From Malus domestica (lineage: Eukaryota; Streptophyta; Magnoliopsida; Rosales; Rosaceae), in assembly GCF_042453785.1 (NCBI RefSeq), contig NC_091671.1:6952001-7016000 (forward strand): a stretch of DNA of 64,000 nucleotides, given 5' to 3'. Under the pieces are notes generated by a model that was not told where the DNA came from, did no database searches, and worked only from the letters and a program-made list of their open reading frames with translations. Of the stretch, positions 22,832 to 40,445 are shown in pieces (the stretch's first letter is position 1; every line of letters starts with the position of its first letter). Position numbers and translations under genes: made by a program.

Positions 22832-23344
22832 TGTTGATGCACAAAATCAGCGAAGACTTTGGTACAACAGAAAGTGTCAGGTTTTGTGACCTTCGCTTGG
22901 TTGCTTCGGTCACTAGTGAGGATAAGTACGTAAATGAATAGAGACAGAGAAGCAAACACAGGATGTACGTGGTTCACCCAGATTGGCTACGTCCACGGAG
23001 TAGAGGAATTCTTATTAGTAGTGAAGGGCTTACACAAGTACAAAGGATCAAGCTCTCAATTTAGTGAGTTCTTGTGAATGATTTAACACAAAATGGCATT
23101 AGGCCATATTGTGGGGGAATGACCCCTATTTATAGAAAAACTTGTAGCTTTGTCACATTGACATGTGTCATGTTATGATTGGTTCTTGATGTTGACACGT
23201 GCTGCGCTCTGATTGGCTTCTAATCTTGACACGTGTCGAGTAGTGATTGGCCTCCTGGTCGGAGGGGAACTCTTCTGGGTCCTTGACAGTATAGCGTTGG
23301 CCGGTGCTCGGTAGTTTCGGGATTGGTCAAGTATGGTACAAACA
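22832..23344 (-). repeat. 5' LTR of the Tat element, promoter-bearing
   Basis: In transcription direction it carries three spaced CCAAT/ACGTG modules (CCAAT complements at 23246-23250, 23212-23216, 23178-23182; G-box-like cores between them), followed by a TATA box TATAAATA (23134-23127). The 107-nt stretch from the LTR to the gag ATG holds the primer-binding site. Confidence 0.95.
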
Positions 23345-23349
23345 AATAT

Positions 23350-24750
23350 GAAAGCGGAACCTTGTTGCCTTGGAGTCGCCTGTTATTATTCTCATCATCT
23401 TCATCATAGATATGGATTGTAGAATCGAGTAAAGCGGTGACGGATTATGGATGATATCCAAGTCATTGTGTTGGAGCACCAGGTTGTCATGCTTAAAGAT
23501 TGCTTGAAATTTGGTCCACAAAACACTGAAACAGGTTGTGTGGGTGAAGAATGGGAGGGATGAGAGAGACCATTGGACCTAGGGCAACATGGCTTAGTGT
23601 TATCTAAGGTCAAATTAACTAGAGGAGGAGGGGACATACTAAAATCTCCTTGGGAAATTAGGGCTGGCATCACCCAATTATGCAATTTAATAATGCTTCT
23701 TGTTTGATGCCCATTCAGGAACGCCACCACTTGACTTCCTTTTAAAGTGCTTTCATTTTGTCGAAGGACAAATCGTGATTTTAGTCGTTTTAGTTTAGGG
23801 TCGGTTTCTATATTACGTAGCACTCAGTGTTATAGTTGTTTTAGTCGTTAAATTTGATTTTACTAACTATTATATTTTTTATTTCTGATCTTATTCATTC
23901 TTTTTTTTTTGTTTCACTTAGTGCTAGTTTCGTTGAAAAGTGTCGAAATTGAGTTGTTGTCCTTGAACTACAACTAATAAACTACGTGGTATAATCACTA
24001 CAATTGAGATCACTTGGATTGTTAAGAGTCTCACCTCTACCACTTTCTCTATGTGTGCACAAACTCAATGCAAGAGTCTCACTCATTTTTCAGGGATCAG
24101 AAAGTTCACCTGATCCAACTATACGAGATAAAAATTTCCACTAATTTTTGAACAAAATTTGGAAATAAACAGCACAAGAAAATTAAAATTCATAAAAATT
24201 CGAACTTCTTTATTTTGGTGTGGAGATTGATTTATTTTTCAGAATTCAAAATTTCCAAATTTGTGAATGTCCTAGTCCAACCACCTGTTTTTCTGTGAGT
24301 GGATTCTCATATCATCTTGTGTTCATGATGTCTGCTAACACCTTTAACAGATTTGGACAAAAGATCCAAGAAAAAAGACCAATCATTTGTGCTGGTGTAC
24401 ATGGGTGACGTGGAGAAACTTTTACATGTTTCCAGCACAGCTCCAATAGAATTTGGCCACGCGGTAGCTAGCATAAGTCTTGTGTATTTTTATTGAAGTC
24501 GACACAGTGCGACGAATAATGCAAAATAAACTGACGTTGATGCCGGATTTTATAACCAAAATTGATTGTTTGTCATTGATTTGTAAGTCGCTAAACTTGT
24601 TTTTCCATTCAGATTCCTCAGTAATGAACAAATAACAAAAAAAATGATTAAGTTTGAGAGTTGTTATTGACATTTTAAAAACGTTATTTGTATATTAGTT
24701 GTGGTTCACTCATTCATTGAATTGTTAGAAAAGAAATGGACGATGTGAAT
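23350..24750. other. Gene-free DNA flanking the Tat element
   Basis: The pre-insertion locus continues here. A minus-strand open frame at about 23404-23823 has no recognisable domain and may be a decayed repeat. I see no splice-consistent gene. Confidence 0.5.
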
Positions 24751-24752
24751 TT

Positions 24753-24915
24753 CAGGCTCGTGTTCCACACAACACGTTATGAATTTGATTTCCAATGCTG
24801 ATGAATCACCCGATTGTGGCTAGGAGGAGACTGAAATGTCTCTATAAGTTTTTCCGACCCCTAAAAAGATGAGTTGCCGTAACTTCTCTGCCAACTAGTC
24901 CTCTTTTTAAAAAAC
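24753..24915 (+). mobile_element. Diverged SINE-like repeat, copy A
   Basis: This segment aligns with 25640-25803: GTGTTCCACACAACAC, GAATTTGATTTCC, GAATCACCCGATTGTGGCTA, CCGACCCCTAAAAAG. A weak B-box sits at GAATTTGATTTCC. It is older and more diverged than copy B. Confidence 0.45.
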
Positions 24916-25614
24916 AAAAGAAAAAAAGAAATAGATGATGACTTCTCAGAAGTGTGAATAACAACCCACTTAATTTCTTGCTTTGGATTAAACGGTCTTA
25001 ATGTGTTGAGATTGAGTTTTTTAGGTACATAATCCTTAGGATCTTATCTTAGTTAATGATATGCACCAACCAAATTAGAAAAAATATATAAATAGTGAAG
25101 TAGATGAGTGAATTGGTATGGTCCTTGGTCAGGGCACCCTTTGTCGAATATGTTATTATGTATGTGGTCCATAAGCTAACATGGTCTTGCATCCCAATAT
25201 AGGATTTAATATAATTAAGTACATTTCATAAGACGATAAAAGAGCTTACGTTTCTCCTCATGCTTCCCAAATATTGAGCTCATTGAGAAATTTTATAGCA
25301 TGTCAATTATATTTATCATCACGTAGCATTACTAGTTTATTTGTTATTGTTTATTTGTTATGATAATAATTGTTGATGATATAATTGATATTTCATAACT
25401 TAAGTCATAGTATATAAGTTTGATTCTCGTTAAATGTAAGTTTGATTCTCGTTAAAGGCCAATTTGAACCATATTATTGTTAACTTATTATGAGGCTAAA
25501 CTCACCAATTTTCCTTTAATGTAGATACTATCGTTTGTTCCAAAAAAAAAAAGATACATACTATGAATAAATAAATATACATATACAAACTCAACATCAA
25601 TTAAATGGTACACT

Positions 25615-25813
25615 GTAAATCATCAAGGGGTGACCGGTAGTTGGGGACGAATTCTAGGTCCGTATTCCATACGACACATTTTGAGTTCGATTTTTTACGC
25701 TAGGGAATCATATGATCATGGCTAAGGAGAGGCGAAATGCATTTGTAAATCTTCCCGCCCCCTTGGAAGTGTGGATTGCAGTTGTTCCCTTTTTTTTTTT
25801 TTTTTAAAAAAAA
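25615..25813 (+). mobile_element. SINE-like repeat, copy B
   Basis: A tRNA-like head (GGTGACCGGTAGTTGGGG, then GAGTTCGATTTTT) is followed by a conserved body (GGGAATCATATGATCATGGCTA) and a T-run. GGTACACT at 25607-25614 and GGTACATT at 25814-25821 may be the target duplication, with one mismatch. Same family as the copy at 24753. Confidence 0.5.
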
Positions 25814-25821
25814 GGTACATT

Positions 25822-26844
25822 ATATGATGGTTTTGCAGATAAAGTATTTCTGCATTTATGCTGTATTTTGGAGCACAACAATTATATTGTTATGTGATAT
25901 TACTAATTCAGATATTATAATATTGACAAATAATTCATAATTAAAGCATAATATTATAAAGTTAAAATATCATCAAATATAGACTCAAATTACTACCACA
26001 TAATGGAACGATCCCCACACTGAAATCTTTAGTGTATTGATAATTAAGGCTGCAAAAATCTATTTTATATAATAATAACATCAATTATACAACCTTTATT
26101 TGTGCACAAGAGGAGGTGGAAAAGTTGGTCAAGAGGATCCTGAAATCAAGTTGAGTGGTTTCTTCATCATTTGAGGCATGTCTGGCTATCACACTGCATC
26201 ATGCTTTTAGTTTCATAATTTATGAGCACCAAGTTGTGGCTAATTGTGTTGTTTATTTGCATTGCTGAACTGTCCAATTTCACTTCTTTGATTATCCTTG
26301 GGAAAGCAATGTGAAATTTTATAAGTAATGGAAATACGATTACGTAATGTTATCCGTTCATATGTTGTAATATAGATGAACGATATGATTGCTATATCAC
26401 AAATCTAGAAAAGTAGATTCCTTGATAATATTCTCTTAATAACTACTTAAATTGTAGACCCGCAAACGTCCATTCACGCCACACATTTATTTTGGTTTAC
26501 AATTCCACTAATGTCATTTATCATTTGTTGAATCTTTGACCTCATTTCAAGTTAATTATTTCTAACAAGTGAGAGATACTTGAATTTCATAAATGGATCG
26601 TAGATAAAAGCGAGAACTAAATCAAAACCAAACATAGCAAAAATGGTTTGACTTACAATTTTTTAGCTAAAATGGTCATCGAGATTATCACAACTCCTTA
26701 TTTGATCCAAAATGAAGAGTGATGCCAATCTCAGAAATCATTTTGGATAAAAAGCCGGTACTTACTACTCAGTTTAATTGTTTTAAAGATTTAGATCCCT
26801 CATTTGTACATATTATGAAAAAACATTAAGACAAAAAACACAGA
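25822..26844. other. AT-rich intergenic DNA, nothing recognised
   Basis: No coding exon, RNA gene or repeat that I can name. The stretch is AT-rich with scattered stops in all frames. Confidence 0.6.
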
Positions 26845-27283
26845 TCTATATATAAAGTCAGCAGGGCTTTTGAACAGTGGTTTTTTGGGGTCACAGGCTT
26901 CACCAAAAAAATTGGACAAAAATACCCCTCAAATAAAAAACTTCAAAAACAGCTCAAAATATGTATCAAATGTGGCAAAAGTTTTTTTTTGTCATATAAA
27001 CGTGTTTTTAATATTGAACTTTTAGTGTTTTTTATTTTTATTTTTATAATTAGTATCTTACAATGGGCTAGCAATAATGTGATTCAATTAGTTTATTAAA
27101 TATTATTTTCTTTATTAGTAATGTAAATTCAATAGAATGTAGATCGAAATTGAAAGACCGATTTTATTATATTGATTCAATTTCTTTAAATAGTTTATGA
27201 TCGGTTTCTTCTAACATGGTATAATATTATTCATTTAAAACGTGTAAATCACGCGTAGTACGTTGCCCATGCATAAAAACTAG
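26845..27283 (+). mobile_element. Candidate non-autonomous Helitron (439 bp)
   Basis: The segment begins TCTATATATAAAGT and ends GCATAAAAACTAG, matching the 5'-TC and CTRR-3' rule. It sits exactly between an A (26844) and a T (27284), as Helitrons do, with no target duplication. The pre-terminal ACGCGTAGTACGT stretch is GC-richer than its surroundings, but I cannot draw a strong hairpin. There is no coding content. Confidence 0.5.
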
Positions 27284-27356
27284 TATAAATTAAGTCGGTT
27301 GATGCCTTTGCACTAAATTCGAATTCCAGTTTTGTTCTTTTGTTTATTAGACCAAT

Positions 27357-27918
27357 CTAGAATATCATTTTATTGAAACGAAAAGCAAAAGGAAAAAAAA
27401 AATCAAAGCAAAAGAGGAAAAAAGTAACGAAAACGATGATTAAACAGATAAAAGGCAAAAGGGCAAAAGGGCAAAAGGGCAAAAGATTAAAAACGAAAAG
27501 AAAAAACGATGAGCCAGAAAGAGATGCAGAAAACGAGGGAAAGCAAGACGGAGTGGTGAGAGAAAGAAACACAGAAAAACGAAGAAAACATTGGATCCAA
27601 AAAGTTACTTTTGGGGTTAAATAATTTTCTCTCACTTTCTCTCCTTCCAAACACCCCAGAAATTAAAAATAAAAAGATAGAAAAATGAAAAATGCAGCCT
27701 CACTTGAATCCATTTTTCTTCTTCTCCATTCTCCCATTATTTTCCTTACCCCATTCATCATTCACTCCATCTCTCTCTCTCTCTCTCCAAAAACCCTTGT
27801 CAAACCCTTTCTCTAAGTCCCCAGGAAAGTGACAGAGGTCTAACTTTCTAGAGAGAGAAACTCACACACAGAGGTATTTCCAGCTGTTTTCTCTCTCTAG
27901 GATTGGATTCATCGGCCA
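27357..27918 (+). promoter_or_regulatory. Upstream region and leader of BSK copy 1
   Basis: A purine-rich stretch (27373-27600) contains four tandem GGGCAAAA-type units near 27453-27485. It is followed by a CT-rich leader with a CTCTCTCT run at about 27770-27788, 130-150 nt before the ATG. Long open frames in the purine tract are composition artefacts. Confidence 0.4.
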
Positions 27919-31276
<3,358 letters not shown>

Positions 31277-32792
31277 AACTGTATAGGTGTTTTCTCCCTC
31301 TTCTTTCATTTAAATTTGTATCTAGTTTTCTTTCCCACTTTGGCATTTGGTCTTGGTGTTTCTTTTTCTTGTATTTTGATACATAGGAATCAAGTTTCTT
31401 GTTTGTTTCCTTATGTAAGATGTCCCTTGGATCAATATGTTTACCTCTTTAATGATCCGAGAAAAATTCATTTTTTCGACAAAACAAAAAACGAAATAGT
31501 TATCGTTTCACGCCCTCGGGCCCGTGGCTTGAAGGCTAGGAACAAGCATGCTTGGCCCAACATGCTAAATCCTATTTTACTTAACACACATCCCATACCC
31601 GTAGTTACAGCGTACAAACAGTTGATCTTGATCCCCCATCTTTCTGAAAGAGTACTATCATACAGCCATCTCAGATGACAAGTCAGCGCAAACTCCATGT
31701 CAGCAGTTGCCCGACTCATTTAGCTAGTGTTTTGACTATTATAGTTGTTAAAGGTGTGATTAGTTAGAAGATAAGAATTATCACACTTGGCATATATTCT
31801 GTGTAGTTTCATGGATGCTTTGTTTCTAGTTTTGTCCATTCTTCTTTGACATTTCACCACTTTTTTGCGAGGAAAATTTGGGCGGGGTTTTGCTTGTCAT
31901 TGTATCTTGCCCAGTAGCACTACAGTCAACTGTTAAATCAAAACTCGTCACATGGCAAAGTCTTAAGTATAATCTTTTATTAATTTTTATATTCTTAACT
32001 CTCAAAGTTGTTTTTCCTACTAATTAATATACACCATGAAATTAATCCGATGGTTCATTTTTTTTCCTCCCCCCTCTCTCTCTCTCCGTTTTCTTCCCAA
32101 ATTTTCTCTACCGTCTTCCTCCCCACTCCGTCTTTCCTTTCTCTTCCCAAATGTTATCTACCGTCTTCTTCCCCACTCCGTCTTTCCTTTCCCCACTCTG
32201 TGTCTTTCCTTGGTTCTGCAGCACCAAATGATTAATTGCTATTGTTTGTTTATTTTTTGGCAAATTACTCGCTGTCCTCGGCTATTTTCAACTAATGTTG
32301 CTGTTGCGAATTTAGCGGGGTTGTCAAATCTAAATTATTTCTGTTAAATTACAATATTCAAAAAGGGACAAGCGCAAAGATATCTTCAGTTGTATCCAAG
32401 AATCTCTCCTACAAGTGACCATACGTGTGTGTATATAAGATGGAGGGGTCCATGGACTACAATGCACTACAGACAGCTCCTCGTTTTCTTTTTGGAGTAG
32501 GAAAATGAGAGAAATTTCACAGAAATTTGGCAAGGCTTTTGCATATTACGCGTTCTCGTGGAAGCAGGAATTCGAAAGGGAAAATAAGTACATTAAAAAG
32601 TGACATATTAAGCTTCTAGTAGCATTTTTAATTTTCTTAGAAGATGTCACAAATCCCTATCTTCGTTTTGTTTTGTTTTAATATGGTATTTGCCACTAAT
32701 TTTATTTATTTATGATTTCATGTTTGAAAATATGACAATTAATAAAAGTTAAGATAAAATTTTGGCAGTTTTAGGATCTAATTCTTTTCGCT
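31277..32792. other. Intergenic DNA between BSK copy 1 and the solo LTR
   Basis: It contains the BSK 3' UTR and a CT-rich segment (32060-32215) with a diverged ~58-bp duplication around TCTACCGTCTTC and CCCCACTCCGTC. No gene is seen. Confidence 0.5.
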
Positions 32793-32797
32793 CGTGC

Positions 32798-33313
32798 TGT
32801 TTGTACCATATTTGACCAATCCCGAAACTACCAAGCACCGGTCAACGTTATACCGTCAAGGACCCAGAAGAGTTTCCCTCCAACTTGGAGGCCAATCACA
32901 GGGCAACACGTGTCAACACCAAGAGGCCAATCACAGGGCGACACGTGTCAACATCAAAGGCCAATCACAGCATGACACGTTTCAAGGCCAGAAAAAAGCT
33001 AGAAACTCTCTTCTATAAAAGGAGATCATTCTCCCACAATAATCCCTAATGTCATTTGTACTAAATCATTCACTAATACTCACTAAAGAAGAACTTGAAC
33101 CTATGTACTTGTGTAAACCCTTCACAATTAATGAGAACTCCTCTACTCCGTGGACGTAGCCAATCTAGGTGAACCACTACATCTTGTGTTTGCTTTCATG
33201 TCTCTATCCATTTACATACTTATCACACACTAGTGACCGGAGCAATCTAGCGAAGATCACAAACTTGACACTTTCTGTTGTACCAAAGTCCTCATTGATT
33301 TTGTGCATCAACA
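32798..33313 (+). repeat. Solo LTR of the same Tat family
   Basis: The segment starts TGTTTGTACCATATTTGACC and ends TTTTGTGCATCAACA. It aligns end to end with the reverse complement of the LTRs at 10683 and 22832, but with many substitutions. It is 516 bp long. Flanks CGTGC (32793-32797) and CGTGT (33314-33318) are a 4-of-5 target duplication. No internal element sequence is present, so recombination between two LTRs removed it. It keeps a TATA box (CTATAAAAGG, about 33013) and three CCAAT/G-box modules. Confidence 0.92.
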
Positions 33314-33325
33314 CGTGTTATTATA

Positions 33326-33474
33326 GGGAGTGTGCTATCCGCACATCTTTTTTTACTTCTTACACATTTCTTGTAATTTCTATCTTTTGATTTTCTTTAA
33401 TTCATCCGATTTGACAGCCAAAAATTAAAAAGATGTATGAAAAAAAAAATTAAGTATGTGTATATCACATCCCT
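33326..33474. mobile_element. 149-bp MITE with perfect 8-bp target duplication (hAT-type)
   Basis: Flanked by TTATTATA at 33318-33325 and 33475-33482. Termini are imperfect inverted repeats: GGGAGTGTGCTATCCGCACAT against the complement of ATGTGTATATCACATCCC. The 8-bp duplication points to the hAT superfamily. It lies directly against the solo LTR; its left target duplication shares one base with that of the LTR. Confidence 0.8.
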
Positions 33475-33482
33475 TATTATAA

Positions 33483-34586
33483 TGAGCTAACAAAAATAAC
33501 ATAACTTTCGCTATCAAAATAATGGGAATATAAAACAATCTCACAAAAAAATGTGGATATACTCTCTTGATTTTCTCACAAGAGGATTTCTTTCTTTTCG
33601 CTCAAACTCTCTCACATTTTTCTTCAAGTGAGACTTTGTTTGGATACCCTTTGACATGGTGAGGCCTTTGTCAAATTGTAGCCGCACAAAGAAGAGAAAA
33701 ACCCTTTTTGTTTCTGCTACCCATTTCCTCCAAAATCTACCGTACACTTTTTCTTCATTCCTTTTTAATATTTAAGAAATCATTTTCTTATTTTTCTCTG
33801 ATACTAAGAAGAGATAACCTGTCATGTCATTCAAAAACAACACGCTAACTACAATTAGCGATCGAACAAATCAGTACATGTCACATAATTTCTGGATAAA
33901 ATGGAATCAATAGATAAGGAGGATTACATATAAATTCATGCAAGATCTTTTTCCTTATTAATATGATTGTTGTGCTTCATATATAAGACAATCTGCTCTA
34001 ATACCATGAAAAAGGTGAATTTACTTATAAACTTATGCAAGTTCCCTTCCTCCCATCAATGTGAGATTCATACTCAACACACTCCCTTAACTGTATTGAA
34101 TTTTTAAACCAAGCATGTGGATAACACAAACGGAGTAAAGTGAAACACGTGAGACTGTTGAGCTTCACACCTAAGACAACCTGTTTTAATACCATGAAAA
34201 AAATTAAAGTTACATCATAAAATCAATTGATCATAATAGAAGTAGCCAATTTACTTATAAACTCATATAAGTTATCTCGTCCCATCAATATAAGATTCAT
34301 TCTCAACAATGTCGTAAATATGAAAGGGTTGTGTGTGAACAAAAAACTTGTAGTGTCATGAAACAGTACTTTTGCTTAATTCGGATGGAAATTTCTCCTT
34401 GTTGACTTTGCGCGGTCCCGACCGAAGTCGATGCGAAAACCGCGTGGTGGCTTCCTCTACAAATCATATACTGCCGCTGCGAAGTGGCAGCAGAAGCAGA
34501 GACGTACGCCAAACTTTTTAGAGAGAGTAAGCCGCACAGTTACATATTTCAGAGCGTTTCTCACTAGATTTTGATTCCTCGGCCAA
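33483..34586. other. Upstream region of BSK copy 2
   Basis: AT-rich DNA with two diverged segments sharing AATACCATGAAAAA, ACTTATAAACTNATNNAAGTT and CCCATCAAT (about 33998-34075 and 34190-34305), an old local duplication. No gene is recognised. Confidence 0.45.
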
Positions 34587-37604
<3,018 letters not shown>

Positions 37605-38814
37605 GTGTTTTCCCGCTTCTTTCATCTAAACCTGCATCTATTTTATCGATTCCCTCTTCGGCATCTTAGTTCTTCTGATCTAGCATGAAAGGATATGCCG
37701 TAACAATCACTATGATGTATATTTTCAGTTATTTTGATCAGAAGCAGCCTGTGGTTATATAGAAAAATTGTACTAAAACATTAGTTGTTATTTCCTCTGC
37801 AGTATATGGTCAGATGCTGATGTTGTATCTTGTATATAGATTTTGAATATTTCATTAGCGTAAAATATCATCCTGATTATATTCATTTTAATACCGTAGA
37901 TTACTCCGAGGGCTTTGTTACCAATGAGGACGAACAACGAAATAAGATTACTGAATGTTCTGCGGTTGCTTGAGACAACGAAATAAGGAAGAACACCTGA
38001 GTTCGAATCTCCTAGTGCGCAGTTTAGAATCGTAGTTCACTTGTGTAAAAAATTGTACAAATTAAAAGACAAGAAACCAAAGGGCACCGCATTGTTAGAG
38101 GCAACTTAGACCGTTCAAGCTAATTCGTTTTACCTTCACTTGTATGAGTTGATCCGTTTAAATTACAACATTGGTTAGAGAGGCTCAAGATCTTTTAAGC
38201 GCTTAACACAAGACGTTCATCTTTAATGTGAAAAAAAACTCTTAGCACGTCCTCTCATGTGTACGATATCTTGAGCCTAACACGTGTTCAGTTTTTAATA
38301 ACAATGAGAGATTGTTTGGCTTTGTACGTGGATAGCCTTTTGATACTATGTTAAAATGTGAACATGAAATCAAAAACCAAAGGCAGATAGTCTTTTAATA
38401 CCATGAAGGAGATACATAATAGTATTATCCTATATCACAAGTTGGCCCAGAAGTAATTCCGGAAATACGGGCATAGCTAGGGTTTTGAAACTTTAACGAA
38501 ACAGAATAGCAGTTCACTAAGAACCATGAATTTCTCCGGCCCGTCCCCACGCAAGTTATATCTCAGATGACTTGTCACGGTTAATGGTGACCATGAATTT
38601 CTAGTCTCTCCTATTTCCCTTAGTTTCCTAGCACTAGCCAGGAAACTGCATAGAAATCAGACCAAAAGAAAAGAAACGTGAGTAGAGAGACAAGCACTCA
38701 AAAACATTTCTTCAGTTCAGCCAATGGCAATTAGCATCAGCATCTTTGGACTTGTAGCTCTACGCGAGATCCATGGTCTTTCGTTTAGTGTATTTACATC
38801 TTTCTATTTGCTAG
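37605..38814. other. Intergenic DNA between BSK copies 2 and 3
   Basis: It holds the 3' UTR of copy 2 and AT-rich DNA. BSK exons 1-5 expected for copy 3 were not found here. Confidence 0.5.
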
Positions 38815-39720
<906 letters not shown>

Positions 39721-40445
39721 TCAAAAAACATAAAAACTGGAACGCAGAGCAATTCCCTCGCCATTTGAGTTGTGCTCTGCAGCACCAAAGGGTTATTGTC
39801 TTGGTGTCTCTCTGCTATTCGAATCTACAGAAGCCAGTCGTTAGACCAAAATCAAGTTACATGTTTGTTTGCTTCCTGTGTTATGTTTCGGTAGTCATGA
39901 TGCACCATTTAGAGCTAGATGGAAACACGGAAAGAAAATTTTCGACAACGTTATTTGATTGACTCGATCGTGTCTATGAGATGGAAAAAGGGCATCAAAC
40001 AAACAATACCAGCTACTTGTACAACATTCATCAAGAAGTGAACTGAAACATTAACCACAAACATGGATGGGAAAAATTGGAACCATAAATAAACTAGAGA
40101 AATCTTCACAAGTACTTCTGCTCAACAATGCTGCCAAAAAGGTAGAACCATCTCACCTATTTAAGGTGTTAGCAAACCACCGAACACAGTGGCAATTATT
40201 CAAGAAACGAAGATAATTAAGAAGTCTTCACTATGAATGCCCAATTCTGTTATGGACTTTGAACATAGGGCGACGTATGTCAAAAACCTGTCCCTATTGT
40301 TTTCTTAGACCACAAAATGGAATCAACTTACGACTAAAAGAAAAAGGCATAACAATGCGAACAATTACAATCTCCAAATTGCCCGAGATCCTGCCAAGCA
40401 TCTATCCAGGGAAGAGCAAGTCGCAAAGCAAACCAGGCGTAAATT

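Larger units (their letters stand above)
10678..23349 (-). mobile_element. Complete Ty3/gypsy retrotransposon, Tat lineage, young
   Basis: The element spans 10683-23344 (12,662 bp) between perfect 5-bp target duplications AATAT (10678-10682 and 23345-23349). Its two 513-bp LTRs, read in transcription orientation, begin TGTTTGTACC and end ATCAACA. Transcription runs on the minus strand, so the right LTR is the 5' LTR. Order: 5' LTR, primer-binding site, gag-pol (22724-16716), a 5.5-kb non-coding 3' region with tandem repeats and an antisense ORF, polypurine stretch, 3' LTR. Tat assignment rests on a second RNase H domain, a long 3' region with an antisense gene, and no chromodomain at the integrase end. 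With an open gag-pol and two LTR differences it is a plausible autonomous, recently inserted copy. Confidence 0.95.

Noticed and set aside
22725-22955. Upstream extension of the gag-pol frame into the LTR
   Set aside because: The first codon there is TTG, and the extra sequence is LTR and primer-binding DNA. The ATG at 22724 is the better start.
27357-27650. Lys-rich and Phe-rich overlapping frames
   Set aside because: A purine-rich tract leaves both strands open by composition; there are no domain or splice signals.
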